In this document: piece after piece, positions 1-8,713 of the stretch
How the letters are laid out: every line of letters starts with the position of its first letter
How positions within the stretch are numbered: position 1 is the first letter of the stretch
Assembly (NCBI RefSeq): GCF_010078385.1
Contig: NZ_SIJC01000009.1
Span: forward strand, 1 to 64,000
Origin: Chengkuizengella sediminis
Lineage (GTDB): Bacteria; Bacillota; Bacilli; Paenibacillales; KCTC-33759
Reading direction: 5' to 3'
DNA length: 64,000 nt
The notes under the pieces: model-generated
The model's input: only the letters and a program-made list of their open reading frames with translations
Databases searched by the model: none
Told to the model about the DNA's origin: nothing
Made by a program: the position numbers and the translations under genes

Positions 1-210
1 CGTTGCCTTTATTATCGCTGTTGTCGCTCTCGTTATTTTTATCGTTGCCTTTATTATCGCTGTTGTCGCTCTCGTTATTTTTATCGTTGCCTTTATTATC
101 GCTGTTGTCGCTCTCGTTATTTTTATCGTTGCCTTTATTATCGCTGTTGTCGCTCTCGTTATTCTCATTGTTGCCATTGTCATCGTTGTTGTCACTCTCG
201 TTATCATCAT
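1..210. repeat. 42-bp in-frame tandem repeat
   Basis: Units begin at 1, 43, 85 and 127. The first three are identical by eye, the fourth differs only near its end, and 169-210 is a diverged unit. The period is a multiple of three, so copy-number change keeps the host frame open. The array continues past the left edge, so its true copy number is unknown. Confidence 0.95.
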
Positions 211-844
211 TATGACCTTTGCCGTTGTCGCCCTCATTGTCCTTGCCTTCGTGTATGCACTCGTGTTTGCCATCGTGATTTTCTTCTTCCTTTTCACCGT
301 GTATATCATCATGTTTCCCATCGTGTTTGTCATCTTCACAACCGTCATTTTCTTGTATTTCATCCACTTCTTCCATTTTTTCTGGTTTATCAATGGTTAA
401 AATTACATCTGATATAATAGTAGCTTTACCATCAGACCATTCAGCCTTAAAAGGGAGCTCTATCGAAAGTTCTTGACCATGTTGAACAAGGTCTTTAAAT
501 GTAACAGAAATTACTATATTTTCATTATCTCCCTCAACTATTTCTATTTCGTCCAATTCTACTTCTAAATCACTATCACTATAATCAACGTTTAAAAAAA
601 TACTCTTCTCTGTATTATTTTTGATTTCAACATCGAATTCATAGTTGGTATTTTCTTCATCATCTGGATCAATCTTTATCTTTTTATTTATTGAGCTGGG
701 TACTGCAATTAAACTATCACTTGATTTAGTAATTGTGAAAGAAGATTGATTATCGAGTGTTACTTTTGTATAACTAGAAACTATTGAAATGATTGGAATA
801 GTCACGAAAACTATTAGTATAAAGATAAATGCTTTTTTTAACAT
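1..844 (-). CDS. Secreted or surface protein with acidic 14-residue tandem repeats (3' end beyond window)
   Basis: An open frame reads leftward from ATG at 844 off the left edge. A strong AAAGGAGAG ribosome site lies at 855-863. The N-terminus is a hydrophobic signal or anchor of about 25 residues (MLKKAFIFILIVFVTIPIIS). About 130 residues of beta-rich, acidic sequence without cysteines follow, resembling an Ig-like surface domain by eye only. A hydrophilic Asp/Asn/His/Gly/Lys region comes next. The last part seen is a near-perfect 14-residue repeat, NNESDNSDNKGNDK, encoded by 42-bp units at 1-168 with a decayed unit at 169-210. Such acidic repeats often act as wall-spanning stalks or calcium-binding tracts, but that is inference. 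The C-terminus and any anchoring signal are not visible. No specific family recognised. Confidence 0.7.
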   Translation of the reverse strand, partial: MLKKAFIFILIVFVTIPIISIVSSYTKVTLDNQSSFTITKSSDSLIAVPSSINKKIKIDPDDEENTNYEFDVEIKNNTEKSIFLNVDYSDSDLEVELDEIEIVEGDNENIVISVTFKDLVQHGQELSIELPFKAEWSDGKATIISDVILTIDKPEKMEEVDEIQENDGCEDDKHDGKHDDIHGEKEEENHDGKHECIHEGKDNEGDNGKGHNDDNESDNNDDNGNNENNESDNSDNKGNDKNNESDNSDNKGNDKNNESDNSDNKGNDKNNESDNSDNKGN

Positions 845-864
845 TAAAAATAAACTCTCCTTTA

Positions 865-1238
865 CATCAAATCTAAAATTGAAAACCTATGAAGTGGTTT
901 GTCTAAGTTAGTATAAAAGATCGTAGGAATAAAAGTCTGTCGTTTTATAATATACAAATAAAAAAAATTAATTGTTTTTTTATATTGTTTTGACGAACAG
1001 TGCTATCATTTCGATTTTTATAATACAAATTTTATATTTTACAAAATTTGTAAGATATTTTTTACCAGAAAATACATAATAAATCATAGATACAGAATTT
1101 TCGGTTCTATTTGAGTAGATTGTTAATTATTATGGTCAATTTCAGCTGATGTCATACCTAAACTTGACATAATAAGCATGTAAAAGAAGCTGGAAATAGT
1201 ATCAAAGAAATGATAATCATATAACGAGGAATAAATAC
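865..1238. other. AT-rich intergenic region, no gene recognised
   Basis: I see no credible gene here. It should hold the promoter of the leftward surface-protein gene. A 16-codon open tail ending near 1217 (HVKEAGNSIKEMIII) could be the last scrap of a lost gene, but it is too short to assign. Confidence 0.4.
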
Positions 1239-1281
1239 AAATAAACTGAAGTTATGTTTGTACATAAACTTCAGTTTATTT
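1239..1281 (-). terminator. Hairpin terminator after arsR
   Basis: An inverted repeat with an 18-19 bp stem (1239-1256 with 1263-1281, one bulge) and a 6-nt loop lies just past the arsR stop. It is T-rich on exit on both strands, so it may work in both directions. Confidence 0.65.
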
Positions 1282-1295
1282 TAATAATATAGATA

Positions 1296-1625
1296 TTATT
1301 GAGAATTTTCAGGTTTTAATATACAGCATAATTCTTCTGACAAAATATGATTTACTTCTTTCATGTTGATTTTATAGTAACTCCAAGTTCCTTTTGTTTC
1401 TTTTATAATAATGTCTGCATCTAATAGAATTTTTAAATGATAAGATAATTTTGATTGCGGCATCCCAATGATTGGAACCAAATCGCACACGCAAGTTGAA
1501 CCTTGTTTCGTAAGAATATTCATAATTTGAAGTCTTTTTTTGTCTGCTAAGGCTTTAAATTTTTTCTCATAATTTTCAAAAGACTTGTCTAGTTCATTTT
1601 CTAATAAAGGAATTTCTTTTAACAT
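1296..1625 (-). CDS. arsR: ArsR-family metalloregulatory repressor
   Basis: 109 residues, usual ArsR/SmtB size. A winged-helix fold is evident (residues 20-90: FKALADKKRLQIMNIL, then MPQSKLSYHLKILLDADII). The TCVCDL motif near residue 45 matches the CVC arsenite/antimonite site of classical ArsR proteins. A second thiol pair (ELCCIL) lies near the C-terminus. ATG start with AGAGGTGA upstream. No ars transporter or reductase gene is adjacent in the window. The gene is divergent from the superoxide dismutase gene, so the two share a control region. An ATCAA-N6-TTGAT dyad over its own -10 suggests autorepression. The family call is firm. The metal specificity is inferred from the CVC motif. Confidence 0.85.
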   Translation of the reverse strand: MLKEIPLLENELDKSFENYEKKFKALADKKRLQIMNILTKQGSTCVCDLVPIIGMPQSKLSYHLKILLDADIIIKETKGTWSYYKINMKEVNHILSEELCCILKPENSQ

Positions 1626-1642
1626 GTTGATTCACCTCTTAA

Positions 1643-1658
1643 ATCAATTATACTTGAT
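1643..1658. promoter_or_regulatory. Putative ArsR operator overlapping the arsR -10
   Basis: The dyad ATCAA (1643-1647), six bases, TTGAT (1654-1658) resembles ArsR/SmtB operators. Its centre overlaps a leftward TATAAT (1652-1647) placed 22 bp before the arsR start. Binding would block arsR and possibly the divergent gene. Confidence 0.6.
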
Positions 1659-1738
1659 GAAGTGAAAAATAGAAAGGGAACTTAGGTATGGCTATAGATG
1701 CATATGGAAATGCTGTGTTTTAATGAGGTGATCCATAA

Positions 1739-2308
1739 ATGAGTTTATTATTCAAGAGGAGTATTTTTGTATTAACTGGGATATTAATTATCATAATTTT
1801 TACCATTTGGTATATTTATGAATATAAAATTTTAAGTGTGAATAATTTAAATGAAACTGAAACTCTAACTATTGAATTTTTCAATAAGGAGGGAGAGGAC
1901 ATAGGTAATGCACATTTAATAGAGGATAGGGGCGGAGTTCGATTACAATTAAACTTTCATGATTTAGCACCCGGGCAGCATGGATTTCATGTACATGAAA
2001 TTGGTGAATGTAAAAAACCTGATTTTAAATCTGCTGGAGGGCATTTTAATCCAACGGAAAAGCAACATGGGTTTGAAAACCCTTTAGGTTATCATTTGGG
2101 AGATTTGGAAAATATAATAGCTGACCAAGATGGTAAGGTGAATACTGAGGTTGAATTGAGAAATGTTACCCTTAAAGGAGAGGGAGCACATTCTCTACTT
2201 GATCATGATGGTTCTTCCATTGTTATTCACCAGCACATGGATGATTACATATCTGATCCTTCAGGGAATTCTGGCTCTAGAATTGGTTGTGGAGTTATAA
2301 ATGATTAG
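1739..2308 (+). CDS. sodC: Cu/Zn superoxide dismutase, membrane-anchored
   Basis: 189 residues. An N-terminal hydrophobic segment (about 8-27) without a lipobox points to a membrane anchor facing outward. The SOD_Cu domain follows. All metal ligands of the family are visible: HVH (copper), GGHFNP (bridging His), KQHG and YHLGDL (zinc), and IHQH (fourth copper His). The disulphide cysteines (GECKKP, IGCGVI) and the active-site arginine (GSRIGCG) are present. The reaction is dismutation of extracellular superoxide. B. subtilis YojM is recalled as lacking some copper ligands, so this copy looks more competent. Ribosome site GAGGTGAT, ATG start. A possible 11-codon upstream frame (1688-1723) ends just before it. 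Confidence 0.9.
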   Translation: MSLLFKRSIFVLTGILIIIIFTIWYIYEYKILSVNNLNETETLTIEFFNKEGEDIGNAHLIEDRGGVRLQLNFHDLAPGQHGFHVHEIGECKKPDFKSAGGHFNPTEKQHGFENPLGYHLGDLENIIADQDGKVNTEVELRNVTLKGEGAHSLLDHDGSSIVIHQHMDDYISDPSGNSGSRIGCGVIND

Positions 2309-2351
2309 GTGATATCCCTAGTATCAGCTTTGTTTTAGAGATTTAGAAAAA

Positions 2352-2373
2352 ATGAAGCAGTACACTGCTTCAT
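2352..2373 (-). terminator. Terminator of the leftward yheC/yheD operon
   Basis: A perfect 10-bp stem (2352-2361 with 2364-2373) is followed, reading leftward, by a run of six T. It sits about 50 bp past the last yheC-type stop. Confidence 0.75.
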
Positions 2374-2420
2374 AGTAAGTATAATAGAAAAATTCCACTA
2401 CATATTTGAAAGGAGAAATG

Positions 2421-3542
2421 TCATCGCCTTCTTAGGGCTCCAATCGGTGAGTTCCCTTTATTGTATAACCAAAGTGCGTATTCCAGCGGTCTAACAATTG
2501 CTTTAGTGTAAGTTTTTTCCTCACCAATTTTTAAAAATACCTTTCTCGCAGGTTTAGGGTTTACTTCCAGAAGCCATATTTTACCTGAACGATCAACGGC
2601 AATATCTAAAGCAAGTTCACATAGTTCATAGTTTTGGGATTCTAACTCTGTTACAACTGCATAACTCAATTGTTCCATATTTTGTTTGATGGATTTAATT
2701 TGATGTTCCTTAAACCAATATTTTAATAAGCGATCAGCAGGAACAGCGGAACCTCCGCCATGAAGATTGGAAGTAACACTTCTTTTAGCTCCTATTCTTC
2801 CAGCGCAACCAGTAACAACCCATTCACCTATATGGTTTTTTTGAATTAATAACCGATAATCATGCACACGTCCATTATCTAATTTGATATCAATACCTTG
2901 TTGTGCCATATATGGTTTTTTTGCATTCAAATTTTTGCATAATCCAAGAAGTTGAGACTTATTTATAAGTTGTTTAGGAATGATTTTACGATTATGTTTT
3001 CTCCCTTGAATCAAATATTTATGATCTTCAACTTTTTTTATTTTGAGAATACCCGTTCCTCCTGTACCATTTATCGGTTTAAAAAAAGTCACCTTTGAAT
3101 GTTTTAGAAATTGTAATAAATCATCAAGTTTTGATATAAATGTACTGTTAGGTAAAAATTCTTTTACAGCATTATTGTCAGATAATTTTTCGTGTATAAT
3201 CCATTTGTTGGATAGAGGGCGATTTAAATATATAATATGGGGATTTTTCTCTCTAAATTTTTTAAGTTGTTTAAATCGAGATGTGGCTTGATATCTGCAT
3301 CTATCAAAAATAATATCTGGGAAATCGGTCCATTTTCTAACCCACATTGATTTTGCTTTATTAAAAAAATAGGCATAAATTTTTTTGTTTTTCTCATCTA
3401 CATTCTCTGGTGAAAAAAGGAATATTTTCATCCCCATTTTTTCACCTTGAATCATGAGTTTTTTTAAATAACTTCTTTCATCAAATTGTTTTTTAGAATT
3501 TATATATAAAGCCATAACACCTAGAATGGGTTTTGTTGTCAA
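2421..3542 (-). CDS. YheC/YheD-family ATP-grasp protein, paralogue 5
   Basis: 373 residues, YheC-like length. It starts with TTG at 3542, preceded by GGAGGG, and overlaps the previous stop by 4 bp. Family marks: 'ILGVMALY' near the N-terminus, 'DIIFDRCRYQ' near residue 90, the ATP-grasp glycine loop 'KPINGTGGTGILKI' near 170, 'QQGIDIKLDNGRVHDYRLLIQK' and the catalytic tail 'ELALDIAVDRSGKIWLLEVNPKPAR'. These are ligase-type folds known as endospore coat-associated proteins in B. subtilis. Their substrate is unknown to me. Last gene of a five-gene leftward operon. Confidence 0.85.
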   Translation of the reverse strand: MTTKPILGVMALYINSKKQFDERSYLKKLMIQGEKMGMKIFLFSPENVDEKNKKIYAYFFNKAKSMWVRKWTDFPDIIFDRCRYQATSRFKQLKKFREKNPHIIYLNRPLSNKWIIHEKLSDNNAVKEFLPNSTFISKLDDLLQFLKHSKVTFFKPINGTGGTGILKIKKVEDHKYLIQGRKHNRKIIPKQLINKSQLLGLCKNLNAKKPYMAQQGIDIKLDNGRVHDYRLLIQKNHIGEWVVTGCAGRIGAKRSVTSNLHGGGSAVPADRLLKYWFKEHQIKSIKQNMEQLSYAVVTELESQNYELCELALDIAVDRSGKIWLLEVNPKPARKVFLKIGEEKTYTKAIVRPLEYALWLYNKGNSPIGALRRR

Positions 3543-4723
3543 TTTTTCTCCCTCCTCTTTATTTTATAAGTTCTTTTTTGAGTGTTCATTAAAAATTGAC
3601 TATATTTTATGATATTCGTAAGAGATTGGTTTCGAATATGAGGTTCATCAAACTTCATTGGTCTTGAGTTCGCCTCAAAAAACCATATCTTCCCTTTTTC
3701 ATCAATACCTAGATCCATGGACATTTCTCCTAATGGATATGCGGATGCCTTTTCAATTTGATGACAAATTTTTATTGTCACATTTCTCACATCTTCTATT
3801 AATTGATCTGCTTTTTCCTTTCCAAAATATGAAGTTAACAGTATATTGGGCTCATCAATTTTCCCGCCTCTCGGCACATGTGTTGTGATGCTATTTGCAC
3901 CTGCGACCCTAGCACCAATACCTGTAATATTCCACAATCCACTTCCATTCTTTTGAATAAGCACACGTAAATCAAAAGGATTTTCATAATTTTTTGCTAG
4001 TTGAATACCTTGTTGAATAATATATTTTCCATGACCTGTATTTTTTTTGATTGTTTTATGCAAGGATTGGATCGTATTAAATTGATAGGTGCCTATTGAC
4101 TTCTTCCTTTGTATTTTTAATTCATACGGAAGTTCTCCCAGTTCTTCCACACCTGTCATTTTTCGAACTCTCATAATGCCACTACCAGCTTTGCCTTTTA
4201 TAGGTTTTATATATAACGTGTCAAATTGTTTTATTAAGGTATTCATTTCTTTCCAACCTTTTAATCTTTGTGTAATAGGGATATAGTTTTTTGTTGTATT
4301 AGATTTTTTTAGCCATTGAAATAAGCTCCACTTGTTAAAAAAAAATGGGTTAAATAAATGGATGTTTTGATTTTTTAAACATCTTAAAATTAAACGTTTT
4401 GTTTTTGGAAGAGCCTCGTATTTGCGGTAAGAGATTCGATTATATAAAACTTTAGGTAAAGGGATTTTTTTTCTTCTCCATTTATTAAAAGTAGCATCAT
4501 AATAATAGCCATATATTTGTTGTTGATTTATCCTTAAATCTGCTGTCGTTACAACATATACATTTTGATTGTATTGTTGACCATTGGTAATAATATCAAT
4601 AAAATTTTGTTTATTTCCGAGGAAATCATTTTTTTTATTAGCTAAAGTAAGTATACCGATGATAGGTGCTGCTTCTACTTTGCTTTTAACCTTTTTGGTG
4701 GTTTTTCTTTTTGTTTCTTTCAT
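3539..4723 (-). CDS. YheC/YheD-family ATP-grasp protein, paralogue 4
   Basis: 394 residues. The N-terminus is lysine-rich (MKETKRKTTKKVKSK), then 'PIIGILTLANKK'. ATP-grasp features: 'YIKPIKGKAGSGIMRVRK' near residue 175, 'IIQQGIQLAKNYENPFDLRVLIQK' near 245 and 'GEMSMDLGIDEKGKIWFFEANS' near 345. ATG start with GGAAGGGA upstream. It lies 2 bp after the upstream gene and overlaps the downstream gene by 4 bp, so the genes are translationally linked. It has a basic N-terminal tail where the YheD-like copies carry a full extra domain. Substrate unknown. Coat or cortex association is inferred from the family and the sigma-K-type promoter. Confidence 0.85.
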   Translation of the reverse strand: MKETKRKTTKKVKSKVEAAPIIGILTLANKKNDFLGNKQNFIDIITNGQQYNQNVYVVTTADLRINQQQIYGYYYDATFNKWRRKKIPLPKVLYNRISYRKYEALPKTKRLILRCLKNQNIHLFNPFFFNKWSLFQWLKKSNTTKNYIPITQRLKGWKEMNTLIKQFDTLYIKPIKGKAGSGIMRVRKMTGVEELGELPYELKIQRKKSIGTYQFNTIQSLHKTIKKNTGHGKYIIQQGIQLAKNYENPFDLRVLIQKNGSGLWNITGIGARVAGANSITTHVPRGGKIDEPNILLTSYFGKEKADQLIEDVRNVTIKICHQIEKASAYPLGEMSMDLGIDEKGKIWFFEANSRPMKFDEPHIRNQSLTNIIKYSQFLMNTQKRTYKIKRREKN

Positions 4724-4725
4724 TT

Positions 4726-6102
4726 TTAAACTTCCCTTCCTGTACTTCGATGCTTGCTTAAATAGACACAGTAATCAAAAATATATTTAAGCTGACTTGA
4801 ACTACGTGCTTTTAATGAAGGATGTTTAAAAATAGAACGACCAGGGATAGAATTGGCTTCAAACATCCAAACTCTACCATCTTTATCAATTCCAATATCA
4901 AATCCAAGCTCTCCTATTAAATGTGGATGTTTACGTTCAATCGTATTTGCCAATCGAGTGGTTACACGTTTTGCCTCTTCATAAATTTCATTGCTGCGTG
5001 AGTCATTAAATACTTGTTTGAGTGTTTCTAGTGTTTCCATGACTTGCCCACCCGATTTAACATGAGTAGTGACACTTCCACGACCAGCTTTTTTTGCAGC
5101 GATTCCTGCAACAGCCCAATCATTATTTCCATCTTTATTTAGATGAAAACGAAAATCAATCGGACGATTATCAATTTCAATTAAGCGGATACCTTGTTGT
5201 AAAATGTAATTTTTAAAGCTTTTTCTTTTAAAGAATTTCATTAGGCTTGAAAAACTTGAAAAACGTAACAATTGATTTTTTTTGTTTTTTCTAAATCTGA
5301 CAAAATACCCATTGTTAGGATGGTAAGTGATTCTGAATATACCAATGCCCAAACTTCCTTTTGTTGGTTTTAGGTATATAAATCGATGTTTATCCAGCAT
5401 GTCTTTGATCTCTTGAGAAGAAGGGTTGATAGTGGTTTCAGGAACATGCCGCTGACCTTCAATCGTACCTTGAAAAAGGTGATATATGTCCCACTTATCA
5501 AAGAAATCCCAGTTGAATATCGGTATGTCGTGCTTTTTGAAACGATCTCTTAAAGTTTGCATAGATTGTGATTTCTGCACTACTCGGCTAGTTAATCGAT
5601 TATAAACTACATCGGGTAAAGGGACAGTTTTCTTTTTCCATCGATTATTGGAATCGATAAAAAACGCTGTGACTGTCTCATCCTTCCAATTGACGTCCGA
5701 AAGTGAAAATGCAAAATAAAATGCTTGTTTTGAACCTATCTTTAAATATTGTTTTGCAGCATAGGATCTATCTCCAAATGGTAATTGAATCGTACGATTA
5801 GAAGTATGACATAAAATTCCTATTAATGGTCCAAGCTGTATCTCATCTTGTTGATTTTGAATAATATAGCTCTTTCCTTTTCTTGGCAAATGAATAGCAT
5901 TTCGAATGGAGTTTGGTATATATAAATGCTTCCCTCTCCTTTTTATTCTTTTAATATGAATATTTACTTTTTTTTCACCTAGCTTTAATTTTATGGGTCT
6001 TTTTCTGTCTAATCTTAAGCTATGCATTAAAGCATTAGACACATAAATAATGTTATCTTTTTTATCTGTAAAATGAATCATACTTGTCGTCGTCACACTC
6101 AT
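4726..6102 (-). CDS. yheD: YheD-type ATP-grasp protein, paralogue 3
   Basis: 458 residues, the long YheD-like form. Residues 1-90 form an extra beta-rich N-terminal domain, followed by 'LGPLIGILCH'. The ATP-grasp core has 'YLKPTKGSLGIGIFRI', 'ILQQGIRLIEIDNRPIDFRFHL' and 'GELGFDIGIDKDGRVWMFEANSIPGR'. ATG start with GGAGGG seven bases upstream. It is the middle gene of the operon and shares domain layout with the 7216-8586 gene, which suggests that a yheD-yheC pair was duplicated. No active-site loss is visible. Confidence 0.87.
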   Translation of the reverse strand: MSVTTTSMIHFTDKKDNIIYVSNALMHSLRLDRKRPIKLKLGEKKVNIHIKRIKRRGKHLYIPNSIRNAIHLPRKGKSYIIQNQQDEIQLGPLIGILCHTSNRTIQLPFGDRSYAAKQYLKIGSKQAFYFAFSLSDVNWKDETVTAFFIDSNNRWKKKTVPLPDVVYNRLTSRVVQKSQSMQTLRDRFKKHDIPIFNWDFFDKWDIYHLFQGTIEGQRHVPETTINPSSQEIKDMLDKHRFIYLKPTKGSLGIGIFRITYHPNNGYFVRFRKNKKNQLLRFSSFSSLMKFFKRKSFKNYILQQGIRLIEIDNRPIDFRFHLNKDGNNDWAVAGIAAKKAGRGSVTTHVKSGGQVMETLETLKQVFNDSRSNEIYEEAKRVTTRLANTIERKHPHLIGELGFDIGIDKDGRVWMFEANSIPGRSIFKHPSLKARSSSQLKYIFDYCVYLSKHRSTGREV

Positions 6103-6105
6103 TAA

Positions 6106-7206
6106 TTACCCTCCTAGTTGTCGGTAAAGCAAATAGTTAGCATAATATATTGGAAGCTGAATCGATGTGTTTTTTAGGTTTTCATCTTTTAAGTGATTGA
6201 AAATGGATCTACCAGGTTTTGAATTGGCTTCTAGTAACCAGACTTTAGCTAATGAATCAACACCCAAATCAATCCCAAGTTCACTTAAACGTCCAGAGTG
6301 AGCTTCTAGTACGGTGGGTAGTTGTTCTACGATTTCTTGAATGCTGTTCATGATGTCCACTGCTTTTGTTTCTCCGAATTCATTGATAAGAAAAGGACGG
6401 ACTTCTTTAACAAATCCTCCACCGTGAAGATTGGATGTTAGGCTGCCTGGTTGGCCACACCTAACAGCCATTCCAGTAAACTGCCATTGACCACTTCCGT
6501 TTTTCTGAACTAATGCTCTAATATCAAATGAAGTATTTGATTTTGTTTTTAAATGTAAATATTGTTGAATAATATATTTTCGATTTTGAATAAATTGTTG
6601 TATTCTATTAGCCAGAGAAGCGTAGTTTTCGTAAGTGACATCAATCGGAACATTTTTTTTATCACGACCTTGAATGATATAATGATTATTTTTTTTAATA
6701 TGAAGAATCCCTTTTCCATGACTTCCACTAATGGGTTTTAGAATGAATTGATTTTGATGTTTCAACCATTGATTTAAAGTTCCGGTGTTTTTATATAGTT
6801 CGGTTTCTGGCAAAACATTTTTTATAAGGGAATCTGATTTTAGTACATGATATACACTCCATTTATCCATTAATCGATTTCCTAAAAATTGGACCTCTTT
6901 GATATTTTTAAGCATCGATAATTGTTTACGATATAGTAAAAATTGTTCTCGGCTTTTTATGAAACAACGATCATAAATCAGAGTAGGTATAGGGAAAGTT
7001 TTTGGAATCCACTGATTGGTTTTCTTTTTATATATAACTCCTGTCAGTTGATTTTGCTCCCATTTAATTTGATTGAGTGCAAATATAAAAACTATGATTT
7101 TTAGTTTTAGACCAAATATACATAAACGTTTATAGAAGTTTTGGTCACTTGTGGATAGAGCTGTATTCAAATCACTGACCATGATACCCATATTGTTAAA
7201 GTTCAT
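6106..7206 (-). CDS. yheC: YheC-type ATP-grasp protein, paralogue 2
   Basis: 366 residues, YheC-like, without the extra N-terminal domain. It starts 'MNFNNMGIMVSD'. The core carries 'LKPISGSHGKGILHI' near residue 155, 'IIQQYLHLKTKSNTSFDIRALVQK' near 225 and 'ELGIDLGVDSLAKVWLLEANSKPGR' near 315. ATG with GAGGTG upstream. Three bases separate it from the next gene. As in B. subtilis, a yheC-type gene lies beside a yheD-type gene. The ligase substrate is unknown. Confidence 0.87.
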   Translation of the reverse strand: MNFNNMGIMVSDLNTALSTSDQNFYKRLCIFGLKLKIIVFIFALNQIKWEQNQLTGVIYKKKTNQWIPKTFPIPTLIYDRCFIKSREQFLLYRKQLSMLKNIKEVQFLGNRLMDKWSVYHVLKSDSLIKNVLPETELYKNTGTLNQWLKHQNQFILKPISGSHGKGILHIKKNNHYIIQGRDKKNVPIDVTYENYASLANRIQQFIQNRKYIIQQYLHLKTKSNTSFDIRALVQKNGSGQWQFTGMAVRCGQPGSLTSNLHGGGFVKEVRPFLINEFGETKAVDIMNSIQEIVEQLPTVLEAHSGRLSELGIDLGVDSLAKVWLLEANSKPGRSIFNHLKDENLKNTSIQLPIYYANYLLYRQLGG

Positions 7207-7215
7207 TTTTTCACC

Positions 7216-8586
7216 TCATTCAAAAGTCAAATAACGTGCATATTGAATGATTTTTTTTACAGATGGTCGAATCTTATTTTCGTTCAGTGAAGTATTATCG
7301 TTTTTGGAGGGTTTTGAATTGACTTCAATCATCCATACTTTCCCATTCACATCAATGGATAAATCAACCCCTAGTTCAGCAAAATGATTTGAAATCTGAT
7401 CTTCTAATCCCTCTGCAATTTTTAAAGCAGATAAATGGAGTCGTCTGATCGTATTTTTCACTTCATGTTTTGGTAAATTAGATTTCATCAAGGCTTCTTT
7501 AACAGAGCTTAATGTACCGCCTCGAGCTAAATTGGAGACAAAGTGATTATTGCTCGCAATACGTCCTACAATGGAAGTGATCTCCCATTCTCCATGTAAA
7601 TTTTTTTGTACTAAAGCACGAAAATCTATAGGACGTTGGTTCACTTTTATTAAAGGGATCCCCTGTTGAATTTGGTATCTCTTCGTTTTTAATTTTCCAG
7701 ATATTTTTGCATATACTTTTCTCAAGTTACTAAACTTCTCTGAATGTGAACCATTTACATTTGTAAAGTGGCAGCGATAAGCACCATTAGATTGCCTTGT
7801 GACTCGGATGATGCCTCTTCCCAAGCTACCTTGTGACGGTTTCAAAAATACTGTATGATATTTGCTGCACATCATTTTCAACATGGAATAGTTTTTTAAC
7901 GAATAAGACTCAGGTAAATATTTTTGCAGGTTTATATTTTTAGATAAGGCATCATAAACTTCTGTTTTATCTAAAAATTTTTCATTAAATATTTGAGCAT
8001 GATGTTTGGATTTTACTTCTTTCATAAAATGTTGTACGCTTGATTTGTTCTCTTGTTTGCGAGTGCTTAAACGATTATAAATGGCATTTGGAATAGGTAA
8101 ACTTTTTTTATTCCAAGTACCGCCGTAATAAGTCCATCCATATATTTTGTTAGAATCCATGTGAATATCGTTTGGAGTAAAAAAGCAAATAAACGCACCT
8201 TGAAGTTTACTAGCATCAGAAAGTTCTTGACAAAAAACTGTATTAGATCCAAATGGTTTTGATGGTGATTGTTTTGTGCGATGGCTAAGTAAAACACCAA
8301 TGAAAGGACCTATGGTAAGTGTCGAAGAACTGTACCTGACTCTTAATTTAGATTTATGATGCAGACCTAAATTTTTAGCTAGAAGTTCATTGATAATTAA
8401 TGCATTAGTTCTTTTTGATGGCAGGACTTTTACATATATACTTTTTGTGCCAAATTTTAGATTAATGGGTTGGTTTGCAGGTATCTTTCCTTTTTTCATC
8501 ATAGATTCACTGAGCAAAATTAAATATTGGTCATGAAACAATGAAGTTTTCTTTTGTATATAAATTGTGATAATTTTATCAATCAT
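7216..8586 (-). CDS. yheD: YheD-type ATP-grasp protein, paralogue 1 (first gene of operon)
   Basis: 456 residues from ATG at 8586. A TTG at 8592 would leave no gap to the AAGGGG ribosome site (8594-8599), so the ATG is preferred. The N-terminal beta-rich domain (about 1-95) is followed by 'IGPFIGVLLS'. The ATP-grasp core has 'FLKPSQGSLGRGIIRV', 'IQQGIPLIKVNQRPIDFRALVQK' and 'AELGVDLSIDVNGKVWMIEVNSKPS'. A sigma-K-type promoter sits about 47 bp upstream, fitting mother-cell expression late in sporulation and spore-coat location. Divergent from yheB. Confidence 0.87.
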   Translation of the reverse strand: MIDKIITIYIQKKTSLFHDQYLILLSESMMKKGKIPANQPINLKFGTKSIYVKVLPSKRTNALIINELLAKNLGLHHKSKLRVRYSSSTLTIGPFIGVLLSHRTKQSPSKPFGSNTVFCQELSDASKLQGAFICFFTPNDIHMDSNKIYGWTYYGGTWNKKSLPIPNAIYNRLSTRKQENKSSVQHFMKEVKSKHHAQIFNEKFLDKTEVYDALSKNINLQKYLPESYSLKNYSMLKMMCSKYHTVFLKPSQGSLGRGIIRVTRQSNGAYRCHFTNVNGSHSEKFSNLRKVYAKISGKLKTKRYQIQQGIPLIKVNQRPIDFRALVQKNLHGEWEITSIVGRIASNNHFVSNLARGGTLSSVKEALMKSNLPKHEVKNTIRRLHLSALKIAEGLEDQISNHFAELGVDLSIDVNGKVWMIEVNSKPSKNDNTSLNENKIRPSVKKIIQYARYLTFE

Positions 8587-8632
8587 GATCAATCCCCTTC
8601 CGACACCAATGATTCGTTGCAGGAATATAAGT

Positions 8633-8660
8633 TATCATATGAGGACATAAAACCCTTGGT
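8633..8660 (-). promoter_or_regulatory. Sigma-K-type promoter for the yheC/yheD operon
   Basis: Read leftward: AC (8660-8659), a 17-bp spacer, then CATATGATA (8641-8633). This fits the sigma-K pattern AC-N16/17-CATANNNTA fully. Its spacing to the first gene is normal. Confidence 0.7.
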
Positions 8661-8713
8661 GATTGAATGTAGTTAGGTTTATGCTGATTTGTAGAAAAAT
8701 GGGGGGAATAACT

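Noticed and set aside
1..210. Possible CRISPR array
   Set aside because: Units are contiguous with no spacers and stay in frame within a coding sequence.
3..400. Open plus-strand frames with Leu/Ser repeats
   Set aside because: They are shadows of the 42-bp repeat coding region on the minus strand, which has the signal peptide, ribosome site and proper composition.
1170..1217. 16-codon tail HVKEAGNSIKEMIII
   Set aside because: Too short to place in a family; only noted as a possible gene scrap.
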